From Miltoncostaea sp963771025 (GTDB lineage Bacteria; Actinomycetota; Thermoleophilia; Miltoncostaeales; Miltoncostaeaceae): 64,000 nt of DNA. A program made the translations under genes and the position numbers. Positions 27,557 to 35,745 of this stretch are shown here, in pieces. Location: NCBI GenBank assembly GCA_963771025.1, contig CAVYRL010000004.1, positions 248,001-312,000 of the forward strand. The letters are read 5' to 3'. Under the pieces are notes generated by a model. The model was given only the letters and a program-made list of their open reading frames with translations, made no database searches and was not told the DNA's origin. The first letter of the stretch is position 1. Every line of letters starts with the position of its first letter.

Positions 27557-28462
27557 TCAGACCGTCGCGGCCGACGGCTCGGAGGGGCGCGGCGGCAGGC
27601 CGAAGACCTTTGCCGCCGTGTCGTGGAGCAGGGCGGCGAGCGCCTCCGGCTTGAGGTCGAGGTCGGCGATCTGGGCAAGGCTCTCCTCGTGGAGGAGGAG
27701 GGGGTAGTCGGTTCCCCACATGACCTTCCCGATGCCCCGGTTGCGCGCGTTCAGGAACCTCACGAGCTTGGGGTCCCAGTACTTCGGAGCGTGCCCGGAG
27801 GTCGCGATGTAGACGTTGGGGTGCTTCCACGCCATCGCGATCAGCTCCTCGACCCACGGCCAGCCGGTGTGGGCGCCCACCAGGCGGAGCTCGGGAAACC
27901 AGATCGCGATGTCGTCGAGCAGGATCGGCTGGCCGCAGGCGCTCGGCATGAACTCGGCCGAGTGGCCGGTCTGGAACACGACCGGCACGCCCAGCTCGGC
28001 GGCCTTGGTGTAGAAGGGCCACCACTCCCGGGAGTTGAGCGGGAGGCCGAAACCGAACGGGTGGACGTGGGCGCCGCGGAAGCCGTAGTCGCGCACCGCC
28101 CTCTCCAGCGCCCGCACGCCCTCCATACCCGACATGGGGTCGAGCCCCGCCATCCCGACGATGCGCCCGGGATGGCGCTGGGCGAGCGTGGCGATGTGCT
28201 CGTGCTCGATGTCCACCGCCATCGCCCGCTTGCGGTAGTAGGCCTGCTTCAGAGAGGGGACGCAGACCGCCTGCACCCCGGTCGCGTCCATCCGTGCGAC
28301 GAACTCGTCGGGCGTGTACGGAACCATGTGGTGCGCCCGCCCCCACTGCTCGCCCATCGTGAAGAAGACCTCCTCGTTGTCGAGGAAGATCTCCCGGATG
28401 CCCCGCTCGTCGAAGGGGTTGCACCACGCGTCGATCGCGGGGATGTCGTGGATCGGGGGCAT
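27557..28462 (-). CDS. Amidohydrolase-2 family metal-dependent hydrolase
   Basis: 301 aa TIM-barrel. The barrel C-terminal ends show HVHPFGFGLPLN, GHSAEF, GAHTGWPWVEELI and MWGTDYPLLLHEE, the last with the catalytic Asp. The usual N-terminal HxH is replaced by IDAWCNPF, so the metal site is atypical for ACMSD-like decarboxylases. Probably a decarboxylase or C-C hydrolase in the pathway. It starts 58 bp after the CoA-ligase gene. Confidence 0.82.
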   Translation of the reverse strand: MPPIHDIPAIDAWCNPFDERGIREIFLDNEEVFFTMGEQWGRAHHMVPYTPDEFVARMDATGVQAVCVPSLKQAYYRKRAMAVDIEHEHIATLAQRHPGRIVGMAGLDPMSGMEGVRALERAVRDYGFRGAHVHPFGFGLPLNSREWWPFYTKAAELGVPVVFQTGHSAEFMPSACGQPILLDDIAIWFPELRLVGAHTGWPWVEELIAMAWKHPNVYIATSGHAPKYWDPKLVRFLNARNRGIGKVMWGTDYPLLLHEESLAQIADLDLKPEALAALLHDTAAKVFGLPPRPSEPSAATV

Positions 28463-28520
28463 CTGGCTCCTCAGGCTGGGAGAGGCTCTGACCGGAACGT
28501 GCGCCCGCGAGCGGCGGCCC

Positions 28521-29882
28521 TCATCCGTACCGCCGCTCGATGAGGGCCGTCTTGAGAGCGGTTCGCGCGAGCGTGCCCGCGGCGACGACGGTGACCTCGG
28601 GCCGGACGGACATGCGCTGGTGCATGCGGTGGGCCACCTCCTGCGCCAGCCGCTCGCCCCCGGACTCGTCCACGTCGGCGCCGCGCTCGACCGTGAGGAG
28701 CAGGGGCGGCTCGACGCGCGGGCCGGGAGCGGTCAGCACGACCCGCAGCTCTCCGCTGGCGAGGGGCGCCATCTCCTGGACGAGGTTGCGGATCGCCGCC
28801 GGGTAGACCTTGACGCCCTTCACGATCAGGAGGTCGTCCGTGCGTCCGATCACGCGCACCCGCGGGCCGGGCAGCCCGCACGCGCACGGTGCGGTCAGCA
28901 CCTCGTAGACGTCGCCCACCGAGGCGCGCAGTTGGGGCTGCGCCTGCCAGTGCAGGCTGGTCTTGACCCGCTCGCCAACCGCCCCGTCGACCGCGGCCAC
29001 GGGGGCCTTGGTCTCGGGGTCCACGAGCTGCGTGACGACGGCCATGTCCTCGCCGAGGACGTGCATGCCCCCGTACTCGGGGGTGCCGCAGCTCGCGCAC
29101 ATCACGCCGTGGGCTCCGCCCAGCATGTCGCAAAGACGCGCCCCGAAGGCGCCCTGAATGTGGGCTCGGACCTCGGGGAGCCCCGCGCCGGGCTCACCGG
29201 CACAGCCGATGATCTCGATGCCGAGCGCGTCCGCGTCCACGCCGAGCACCTTCGGCGCCTGCTCGGCGAGATAGGTGGCGTAGGAGGGCGTGCACAGGAG
29301 GACGCGCGGTCGCACCAGCTGGACCATCCGCAGCAGCCGCTCGGATCCGGCCTCGGCGCCGATCGGCACGATGCGGGCGCCCATCCGCTCGACGGCCCGC
29401 GCCAGCGGGTAGCCCGCGAGGAACATCGACAGGCCGAAGCCGTGCAGCACCGTGTCGCCCGGGCGGACGCCGGCGACGCGCAGCGCGCGCGCCCAGAGCG
29501 CGTCGGTCGTGGCGACGTCGTCCTCGGTAAAGGCGTAGAAGGTGGGCGCTCCCGTCGTGCCGGACGTGGAGGCGACCGCCACCACGCTCTCGAGCGGGGC
29601 GCAGAGGTGTTCGCCGAACGGGTGCCCCTGCTCGGTCCGCGAGCGCTCCTGGAGTTCGCGCTCCGCCTCCTTGTCCAAAAGGATCGGCAGACGCTCGAGG
29701 TCGGCGACGCCGGCGATGTCCCCGGGTTCGGCGCCGGCGTCGCTCAGGCGACCACGGTAGAAGCGGGATCCGGCGGCGCAGTAGGCCACAGTCTCCCGCA
29801 CCCGGCGATCACGTAGCTCCGCGATCGCGGCCGGGTCGGACGGCGGACCGTCGGTCGAGGGTTCTGCGAGTGCTGCTGCCAC
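28521..29882 (-). CDS. Phenylacetate-CoA ligase-like acyl-CoA synthetase
   Basis: 453 aa, ANL superfamily. AMP-binding motif STSGTTGAP, then IIGCAGEPGAGLPEVR, MLGGAHGVMC and the C-terminal GRTDDLLIVKGVKVYPAAI hinge, as in PaaK. It should adenylate a carboxylic acid and load it on CoA, making it the entry enzyme of this operon. PaaK-type C-terminal lysine is not obvious. First gene of the minus operon; a TetR-type palindrome (29890-29911) begins 8 bp before its start codon. Confidence 0.88.
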   Translation of the reverse strand: MAAALAEPSTDGPPSDPAAIAELRDRRVRETVAYCAAGSRFYRGRLSDAGAEPGDIAGVADLERLPILLDKEAERELQERSRTEQGHPFGEHLCAPLESVVAVASTSGTTGAPTFYAFTEDDVATTDALWARALRVAGVRPGDTVLHGFGLSMFLAGYPLARAVERMGARIVPIGAEAGSERLLRMVQLVRPRVLLCTPSYATYLAEQAPKVLGVDADALGIEIIGCAGEPGAGLPEVRAHIQGAFGARLCDMLGGAHGVMCASCGTPEYGGMHVLGEDMAVVTQLVDPETKAPVAAVDGAVGERVKTSLHWQAQPQLRASVGDVYEVLTAPCACGLPGPRVRVIGRTDDLLIVKGVKVYPAAIRNLVQEMAPLASGELRVVLTAPGPRVEPPLLLTVERGADVDESGGERLAQEVAHRMHQRMSVRPEVTVVAAGTLARTALKTALIERRYG

Positions 29883-29889
29883 GCCGTAT

Positions 29890-29911
29890 TTCTACCAAAC
29901 GATTGGCAGAA
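29890..29911. promoter_or_regulatory. Regulon palindrome A
   Basis: Arms TTCTACCAAAC and GATTGGCAGAA match as an inverted repeat at 9 of 11 positions. Lies at the start of the minus operon (29882 to 23488). Member of the nine-copy set in region 2. Confidence 0.7.
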
Positions 29912-29956
29912 CTTCAGGAGAATCGCACTTGACCCAGCCCGGCGTGGGCCCGTAAC

Positions 29957-29978
29957 TTCCACCAACCGGCCGGTAGAA
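29957..29978. promoter_or_regulatory. Regulon palindrome B
   Basis: Arms TTCCACCAACC and GGCCGGTAGAA, 8 of 11 symmetric. Lies 16 bp before the GTG at 29995 that begins the plus operon; GGAGGGA follows at 29984-29990. Confidence 0.7.
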
Positions 29979-29994
29979 ATCCCGGAGGGACGAA

Positions 29995-30147
29995 GTGCGT
30001 CTGATCGCCATGGTGCGGCACGGCGAGGAGGAGCAGGGGGGCTCCGGGGTGCAGGGGTGCCGCTCGCGCCTGCGCGCTCCCGGGGGCGCCCAGACCGAGG
30101 CCGCCGGGCGCGTCCTGCGCCGGCCGACACAGGGGGGGACAGCATGA
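29995..30147 (+). CDS. 50-aa protein resembling the N-terminus of a histidine phosphatase
   Basis: GTG start with an excellent GGAGGGA six bases upstream, directly after operator B, so translation is likely. The product begins RLIAMVRHGEEE, the RHG signature of the phosphoglycerate-mutase/histidine phosphatase family, and continues SRLRAPGGAQTEAAGRVL, which matches the family's next conserved segment. It then stops, lacking the other catalytic residues and about three quarters of the fold. The stop overlaps the next ATG as ATGA. It may be a relic whose promoter and RBS were captured by the following genes, or a functional small protein translationally coupled to the swivel domain. Confidence 0.6.
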   Translation: MRLIAMVRHGEEEQGGSGVQGCRSRLRAPGGAQTEAAGRVLRRPTQGGTA

Positions 30148-30482
30148 CGGTGGTCGGCCGAGGGCTGGTGGTCTCGGGATCGGGGTGCGCCGGGACGGGG
30201 CGCCGCGCGAACACGCTCGACGAGGTCTTCGCACTGCTCAAGGACGCCGACCTCGGGGATGCGATCCTGCTGGTCGACTCTCCGTCGGCGACCGCGATCG
30301 TGCCCCTGCTTTCGAAGGTGAGGGGGATCGTGTGCGCGGACGGCGGCATGACCTCGCATCTGGCCATCGTGTCGCGGGAGTTCGGGCTGCCCTGCCTCAT
30401 GGCGGCCGACGTCCCGTCGCTCGGCGACCTCGACGGCACGCTCCTGACGGTGTCGGCGGAGGGCGAGATCGCAGTTGGGTAG
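30144..30482 (+). CDS. Stand-alone PEP-utilising enzyme swivel (phosphohistidine) domain
   Basis: 112 aa, only the 'mobile' domain of PEP synthase, pyruvate phosphate dikinase or PTS enzyme I. The phosphorylated histidine is in GGMTSHLAIVSREFGLPCL, at about residues 67-85 (canonical GGxTSHAAIVAREL). The preceding DAILLVDSPSATAIVPLLSKVRGIVCAD is the usual lead-in. In relatives this histidine carries phosphate between an ATP or PEP site and an acceptor. It overlaps the next gene, the PEP-binding barrel, by 8 bp, so the two must be partners. No ATP-grasp PPDK-N domain is encoded in this window. Confidence 0.85.
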   Translation: MTVVGRGLVVSGSGCAGTGRRANTLDEVFALLKDADLGDAILLVDSPSATAIVPLLSKVRGIVCADGGMTSHLAIVSREFGLPCLMAADVPSLGDLDGTLLTVSAEGEIAVG

Positions 30483-31353
30483 CGAACGACCCGCGCTGTA
30501 CCTGAACGTCTCGGTCCCCGAGCGCGCCTCCGTGGCGGCGGCCCTCCCGTCGGCGGGCGTGGGCCTGATGCGCGCCGAGTTCCTGGCCCTGGGCGTCGGC
30601 ACCCATCCCCTCGCGCTCCTCGCCACGGGGGGCGAGGAGGCGTTCCTCGAGGTCTTCGCGAGCGGTCTCGAAACCGTGGCCAGGGCGTTCCACCCCCGGC
30701 CGGTCACCTACCGGATGCTGGACCTGAAGAGCAACGAGTACCGGAGCCTCGCCGGGGGCGAGGAGCACGAGTCGCTGGAGGCGAACCCCATGATCGGGAT
30801 GCGCGGCGCGGCCCGCTACGTGACCCACCCCGAGGAACTCGCCCTGGAACTTCGCGCCGTGACCCGGGTCGTGGACGCCGGCTACGACAACGTGCGCCTG
30901 ATGGTGCCCTTCATCCGCACCCTCGGCGAGCTCGCGGCGGTCAAGGCCATGGTCACCGAGAGCGGCCTGCTGGACCGCGGCGTGGCCTTTTGGATCATGG
31001 CCGAGGTTCCGTCCAACGTGCTGCTGGCGCGCCGCTTCGCCGCCGAGGCGGATGGGGTCTCCATCGGAACCAACGACCTGGCGCAGCTCATGCTGGGCGT
31101 CGACCGGGACTGCGCGCGTCTCGCCGACCGGTACTCGGTGGTCGACGAGAGCGTTCTCGACGCGATCGGGCGCGTGATCGAGGGCGCCCACCAGGCGGGC
31201 GTGCCCGTCTCGGTCTGCGGGGACGCCCCCTCCCGCGAGCCGCAGCTCATGCGGGCGATGGTCGAGATGGGCATCGACGCGATCTCGGTCGTGCCATCGG
31301 CGTTCGAGGAGACCCGCGCCGCCCTCGACGACGTGATGGCCGCGCGCCCGTGA
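30475..31353 (+). CDS. Stand-alone PEP/pyruvate-binding TIM barrel (PEP-utilising C-terminal domain)
   Basis: 292 aa, equal to the C-terminal barrel of PEP synthase, PPDK and enzyme I. All signature blocks are present: GVGLMRAEFLALG, TYRMLDLKSNEY, NPMIGMRGAARY, RLMVPFIRT, IMAEVPSN (metal-binding Glu), SIGTNDLAQLMLGVDRD and VSVCGDAPS (catalytic Cys). It should exchange phosphate between PEP/pyruvate and the swivel histidine. Starts at TTG 30475 inside the end of the swivel gene. Split barrel and swivel subunits also occur in phenylphosphate synthase, which phosphorylates phenol; that analogy is inference. Confidence 0.88.
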   Translation: MGSERPALYLNVSVPERASVAAALPSAGVGLMRAEFLALGVGTHPLALLATGGEEAFLEVFASGLETVARAFHPRPVTYRMLDLKSNEYRSLAGGEEHESLEANPMIGMRGAARYVTHPEELALELRAVTRVVDAGYDNVRLMVPFIRTLGELAAVKAMVTESGLLDRGVAFWIMAEVPSNVLLARRFAAEADGVSIGTNDLAQLMLGVDRDCARLADRYSVVDESVLDAIGRVIEGAHQAGVPVSVCGDAPSREPQLMRAMVEMGIDAISVVPSAFEETRAALDDVMAARP

Positions 31354-32516
31354 CGCCCGACGAGGTCGGGGCGCTGATCGCCCGCTACGGCGCCGGAACG
31401 CGTGACTTCTTCCTGGCCGGCCACCCGCCCGACCTGATGTCGCCTCTCTTCAACATGCCGGCGCGGCTGGTGGTGGGCAGCCACTGCTACTTCGAGCACG
31501 CTCCGGACATCCTGCGCCGCGTGGCCGCGGCGGTGCCGCCGGCCGAGCTCGGCCGGCGTGCCAAGTCCCTGGGACACCGGCCCAACGGCGTCGGGGTCAA
31601 CTCGCTGATGCTCGGCTACCTCAACGGCCGCGAGCAGCGCCGGATGCTGGCCGGTCTCGACCCGGCCGACCCCCTTCCCGAGGAGCGCTACGAGGACACC
31701 GAGACCGTCGTCCATTTCTGGCGCGCCTTCATGGATGCGTACCTGGAGGACGACGGCGGCGGCCTGATGACGTGCGAGATCGGCTACCGCCTGCCCATCC
31801 TCACGGCGGCCGACGCCCGCACGGCGGCGGCGATCACGCGGCCGGCCGCGCCGGGCGAGGACCGCATCGCCGTCCGGCGCATGATGGCGGTCACCCACCT
31901 CTACACATTCATCCAGAACGGGGAGGCGCGAGTGGGCGCGTTCGCCCACGGGCCCTACCCCCAGGACGACGGCACGATCCTGCTCGTCAAGGAGCTGGTG
32001 GGCCTGCGCGACCGCTTCATCGACCTGGGCGTGGACGAGCGCCCCCACCTGGACACGGTGGTTCGGCTGATGCGGGTGCGGGGGGTGACCGCCCGCTTCG
32101 ACCTCTACGGCAGCCTCTCCACCGAGCCGTTCGAGATCGAGGACGCGATCGTGGCCGACGCGCTCGTGACCGTCGAGGGTGGCGCGGTGCGCCCCCTGGG
32201 CGCGGACGAGGTGGAGCGGCTCACCGAGGCGGCGGGCACCGCCCAGGTGCGCGCGTACGAGCGGGCCGCGGACTGGTCAACCGACTACCGCATCGGCTAC
32301 GGCGCCGACCTCTACGCCTCGCTCATCCTCACGATCACGGCCGCGGCGGGGCTCGACATGACCGGCGAGGTGCGCGAGCGCTTTCGGGCGACCGCCGCCC
32401 GCGTCGTGCCCGGCCTGCGCGAGGGCACCGAGCCGCCGCTGGTTCTGGCGCACATCGGGTCGGACGCACCGGACGTCTACTCACCGCTCCTCCCGGCACC
32501 GGTGGGAGCACGATGA
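31350..32516 (+). CDS. Protein of unknown family, paralogue 1
   Basis: 388 aa, no signal peptide or membrane helix, no family I recognise. It aligns over most of its length with the next gene product: PEERYEDTETVVHFW, RMMAVTHLYTFIQNGEARVGAFAHGPY, LLVKELVGLRDRF, ARFDLYGSLSTEPFEIED, and a C-terminal AHIGSDAPDVYSPL all have counterparts there. The conserved GEx(x)G-F-HGPY block, about residue 190, is a candidate active-site segment. GTG 31350 overlaps the PEP-barrel stop as GTGA. Position suggests a partner or acceptor enzyme of the PEP-dependent phosphotransfer pair. Confidence 0.7.
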   Translation: MTPDEVGALIARYGAGTRDFFLAGHPPDLMSPLFNMPARLVVGSHCYFEHAPDILRRVAAAVPPAELGRRAKSLGHRPNGVGVNSLMLGYLNGREQRRMLAGLDPADPLPEERYEDTETVVHFWRAFMDAYLEDDGGGLMTCEIGYRLPILTAADARTAAAITRPAAPGEDRIAVRRMMAVTHLYTFIQNGEARVGAFAHGPYPQDDGTILLVKELVGLRDRFIDLGVDERPHLDTVVRLMRVRGVTARFDLYGSLSTEPFEIEDAIVADALVTVEGGAVRPLGADEVERLTEAAGTAQVRAYERAADWSTDYRIGYGADLYASLILTITAAAGLDMTGEVRERFRATAARVVPGLREGTEPPLVLAHIGSDAPDVYSPLLPAPVGAR

Positions 32517-33667
32517 ACCCCGCGCACCTCGACGAGATCATCCTGCTGTTCGGGGAGAACCTGAAAAACGAGATGCGCGCCGAGCGGCGCGAGGCGCTGA
32601 CCTCGGTCCTGTTCGACCTCCCCCGTCGCTCGCTGCTCGGCTGGTTCGCGCTGTACGAGCACCAGGCCGGTTTCCTGCGCGAGCTGATGGAGCGGGTTCC
32701 GCCCGAGGAGATCGGCCGGCGCATGAAGGTGCCCGGCACCCGCCCGTACCACCTGCAACTCTTCATCGTCATGTGCAGCCACTTCCTCGCCCGCCAGCAG
32801 CGGATGCTCGAGCTGGGGCTCGCGGAGGGCGACCCCTTCCCCGAGGAGCGCCACGCCGACCTCGTCACCGTCGTCGATTTCTGGGAGCGCACGAGCCGCG
32901 CGTACCGGTCCGACGGGCTGGTGCTGCCCATCGAGGCCGGCGACACCCAGCTCGTGCTCGACGACGAGACCCTCGGCCGGGTCGGCGACCTGCTGCGCCC
33001 GGCCGACGCCGACACCTACGCGGCGGTGCGCCGCATGGCCGCGACGCTCGAGCTCTACAACTTCGTGCTGCACGGCGAGCAACGCGATGGGATCTTCGGT
33101 CATGGGCCGTACGCCGGCGAGGGCGGCCGCACGGTCTTCCTGCGGGAGTTCAACGACCTGCGCAACGACTACATGCCGTGGGCGCGGACCGAGACCCGCA
33201 ACCCGTTCCCCAACGCGATCGTCGCGCACGAGTGCCACGACACGACCATCCGATGCGACATGTTCGGCGGGGTCGTCACCCGTCCGATGGAGATCGCGGA
33301 CCGGCTGGACCGGCTCGCGGTGTTCACCCAGGAGGACGGGGTGCTGCGCGCGCTGGACGGCGACGAGATCACTGCGGTGCAGGAGGCCGCCGCGGCCGCC
33401 CAGATCGAGCTGTACATGAAGGCCGTGGAGTGGACGCCGCGCTACAAGATCGAGTACGGCGCCTTCCTGTTCGCCAACCACCTGAAGCCGTTCTTCGACG
33501 TCGCGGGCGTGGACGACGACATCGGCCGGCGCATCGCCGCCGCCTGCCAGGAGACGGCCGATCGGATGCTCGACGACCTGGTGGCCAGCATGGAGACCGG
33601 CTTGCCGGGAGCCATCTGGGGGCACATCGGGACGACGCCGGGACGCCTGTTCTGGCCGCCGGCGTGA
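32513..33667 (+). CDS. Protein of unknown family, paralogue 2
   Basis: 384 aa, soluble, unrecognised. Matches paralogue 1 through PEERHADLVTVVDFWER, RMAATLELYNFVLHGEQRDGIFGHGPY, FLREFNDLRNDY, IRCDMFGGVVTRPMEIAD and the end GHIGTTPGRLFWPP. It differs by an extra HECHDTTIRC segment near residue 240 that could bind metal. Starts ATG with a 4-bp overlap to paralogue 1 and ends with a 4-bp overlap to the first acyl-CoA synthetase, so the two paralogues are made together and probably form a heteromer. Confidence 0.7.
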   Translation: MNPAHLDEIILLFGENLKNEMRAERREALTSVLFDLPRRSLLGWFALYEHQAGFLRELMERVPPEEIGRRMKVPGTRPYHLQLFIVMCSHFLARQQRMLELGLAEGDPFPEERHADLVTVVDFWERTSRAYRSDGLVLPIEAGDTQLVLDDETLGRVGDLLRPADADTYAAVRRMAATLELYNFVLHGEQRDGIFGHGPYAGEGGRTVFLREFNDLRNDYMPWARTETRNPFPNAIVAHECHDTTIRCDMFGGVVTRPMEIADRLDRLAVFTQEDGVLRALDGDEITAVQEAAAAAQIELYMKAVEWTPRYKIEYGAFLFANHLKPFFDVAGVDDDIGRRIAAACQETADRMLDDLVASMETGLPGAIWGHIGTTPGRLFWPPA

Positions 33668-35745
33668 CGGCCACCCGGGCCGGGCTGGACCGGCTCTTCG
33701 CCCCGCGCTCCATCGCCCTGGTGGGAGCGTCGAGCGACCCCGGGAAGTTCGGTGGGCGCCCCCTGGCGGCGCTTCTGCGTCATGGCTACGACGGGGATCT
33801 GGTGGCCGTGAACCCCTCGCGCGACGAGATCCAGGGCGTCGCCTGCCTGCCCACCCCCGCCGATCTGCCCCAGGGCATCGACCTGGCCGTCGTCCTGCTG
33901 CCCGCAGAGGCCGTGATCGGGGCGGTCCGCACGTGCATCGAGCGCGCCGTGGGCGCCGTGGCCGTCTTCTCGGGGGGCTTCCGTGAGACCGGCCCCGAGG
34001 GGGCGGCGCGCGAGCGCGAGCTGGCGCGGGTCGCCGCGGAGGGTGGGATCCGCCTGCTCGGACCCAACTGCCCGGGCTTCGTCAACAATCGCGCCAACAC
34101 GGCCTGCTCGTCGAGCGCCTTCGCGACCCGCGAGCAGATGTTCCCCGGGCCGATCTCCTTCGTGCTCGGGTCGGGAGCGGTGGCCGGGATCCTCTGCGAC
34201 CGGGCCTTCGACCGCGGCATCGGGGTGGGCGCGGCGATCTGCACGGGCAACGGGCTCGACGTGGACGTGCCCGACGTGGTCCGCCATCTGGCGGGCGACG
34301 GCGAGACCCGGGCCATCGGTCTCTTCCTGGAGGGGGTCGGGGAGGGGACCGAGCTGATGGAGGCGCTCCACGAGGCGCGCGAGCGCGAGGTCGGGGTGGC
34401 CGTGCTCAAGGTCGGCCGTACCGCCGCGGGGCGGTCGGTCGTGGCCTCCCACACCGCCGCCCTGGTGGGCAGCGACCAGGCGTTCGACGCCATGTGCGCC
34501 AGCCTGGGCGTGGTGCGGGTGGACGACTACGACGACCTGCTGGAGACTACGCACCTGCTGGGCACCGTGCCGCGGCCCGGGCGCCGGCTGGCCGTGGCCG
34601 GGGCCTCGGGGGGGATGAACGCCGCCCTGGCCGATGCGGCCGAGGCCAACGGGCTCTCGCTTCCCCGCCTCGCCGCGGAGACCGCGGCGCGCCTGGGCGA
34701 GGCGGTGCCGGACTTCGGTGCCGCGATGAACCCCGTCGACATCTCGAGCGCCGTGATGGTTGACCCGGAGGGGCTCGGCCACGCCCTGGGCGTCCTGGCC
34801 GGCGACCCGGACGTCGACGGCGTGGTGGTGGTGATCGGCGACCACCCCCCGCGGCTGTCGGAGCGGCTTGCCGACGGCATCGCCGCGGTCGCCCACGGCC
34901 TGGAGCGCGGAGTGGTGGCCCAGTGGTCGGCGGGGTCGCTCTCGGAGCCCGGGATGACCCGGCTCAACCGGGCCGACATCCCGGTGTTCGAGTCGCCCGA
35001 GCGCTGCATGAGGGCCATCGCCCGCGCCATGCGCGCCGACGAGCCGGCGGCGCCGGCCGGCGGCCCCCTGGGCTCCCTGCTGCCCCCCGGACCGCTGTCC
35101 GAGAGCGAGGCCAAGGCCCTGCTCGCCGGGCGCGGCGTGCCGGCGCCGCGGTGCGCGGTGGCGGGGGACCCGGCGGAGATCCCCGCGGCGGTGGCCGCGG
35201 CCGGCCTCGCGGGGCCCCTCGCCGTGAAGGCGGACTGCCTCGGCGCGGTCCACAAGGCCGACGCGGGAGCCCTGCGGCTCGGCGTCCCGGTGGACGAGGC
35301 CGGCCCGGCCGCGGCGGCGGTATGGGAGGCGGCCCGCGCCGCCTTCGGCATCGCCCGGGTGCGCGGCGTGCTGGTCGAGGAGATGGTCGACCTGGTCGCC
35401 GAGCTGATGGTCTCGGTACACCGCGATCCGCACGTGGGGCCCATCGTGACCGTGGGCGCGGGCGGGTCACTGGTCGAGTTGCTGGGAGACGCGGTCAGCC
35501 GGCTGGCCCCCATCGACGCCGAGGAGGCCGGCCGGATGCTCGACGGCCTGAGGATCGCCCCGCTGCTCGACGGGCACCGCGGCCGCGTGCCCGCCGACCG
35601 GGCCGCCCTGACCGCCGCGATCGCCCAGGTGTCGCGCCTCGGCCCGCTGCTGGGGAGCGGCGTCGAGTTGGTGGAGGTCAACCCCCTCGCGGCGCTGGCC
35701 CGCGGGGTGAGCGTCCTCGACGCCGTGGTCGAGGGGACGCGGTGA
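33664..35745 (+). CDS. NDP-forming acyl-CoA synthetase, single-chain alpha-beta type
   Basis: 693 aa. Order: CoA-binding domain (APRSIALVGASSDPGKFGGRP, about 10-130), succinyl-CoA-ligase-like domain with GPNCPGFVNN and SHTAALVGSDQAFDAM (phosphorylated His about 263), then a C-terminal ATP-grasp_5 domain (ESEAKALLAGRGVPAP, VKADCLGAVHKADAGALRLGV, ELMVSVHRDPHVGPIVTVGAGG). Catalyses acid + CoA + ATP to acyl-CoA + ADP + Pi, reversibly. GTG 33664 overlaps the preceding gene as GTGA. Followed by a paralogue in tandem. Confidence 0.9.
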   Translation: MTATRAGLDRLFAPRSIALVGASSDPGKFGGRPLAALLRHGYDGDLVAVNPSRDEIQGVACLPTPADLPQGIDLAVVLLPAEAVIGAVRTCIERAVGAVAVFSGGFRETGPEGAARERELARVAAEGGIRLLGPNCPGFVNNRANTACSSSAFATREQMFPGPISFVLGSGAVAGILCDRAFDRGIGVGAAICTGNGLDVDVPDVVRHLAGDGETRAIGLFLEGVGEGTELMEALHEAREREVGVAVLKVGRTAAGRSVVASHTAALVGSDQAFDAMCASLGVVRVDDYDDLLETTHLLGTVPRPGRRLAVAGASGGMNAALADAAEANGLSLPRLAAETAARLGEAVPDFGAAMNPVDISSAVMVDPEGLGHALGVLAGDPDVDGVVVVIGDHPPRLSERLADGIAAVAHGLERGVVAQWSAGSLSEPGMTRLNRADIPVFESPERCMRAIARAMRADEPAAPAGGPLGSLLPPGPLSESEAKALLAGRGVPAPRCAVAGDPAEIPAAVAAAGLAGPLAVKADCLGAVHKADAGALRLGVPVDEAGPAAAAVWEAARAAFGIARVRGVLVEEMVDLVAELMVSVHRDPHVGPIVTVGAGGSLVELLGDAVSRLAPIDAEEAGRMLDGLRIAPLLDGHRGRVPADRAALTAAIAQVSRLGPLLGSGVELVEVNPLAALARGVSVLDAVVEGTR

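Noticed and set aside
30990..31349. N-terminal extension of paralogue 1
   Set aside because: It is the out-of-frame shadow of the PEP barrel; the GTGA junction at 31350 is the natural start.
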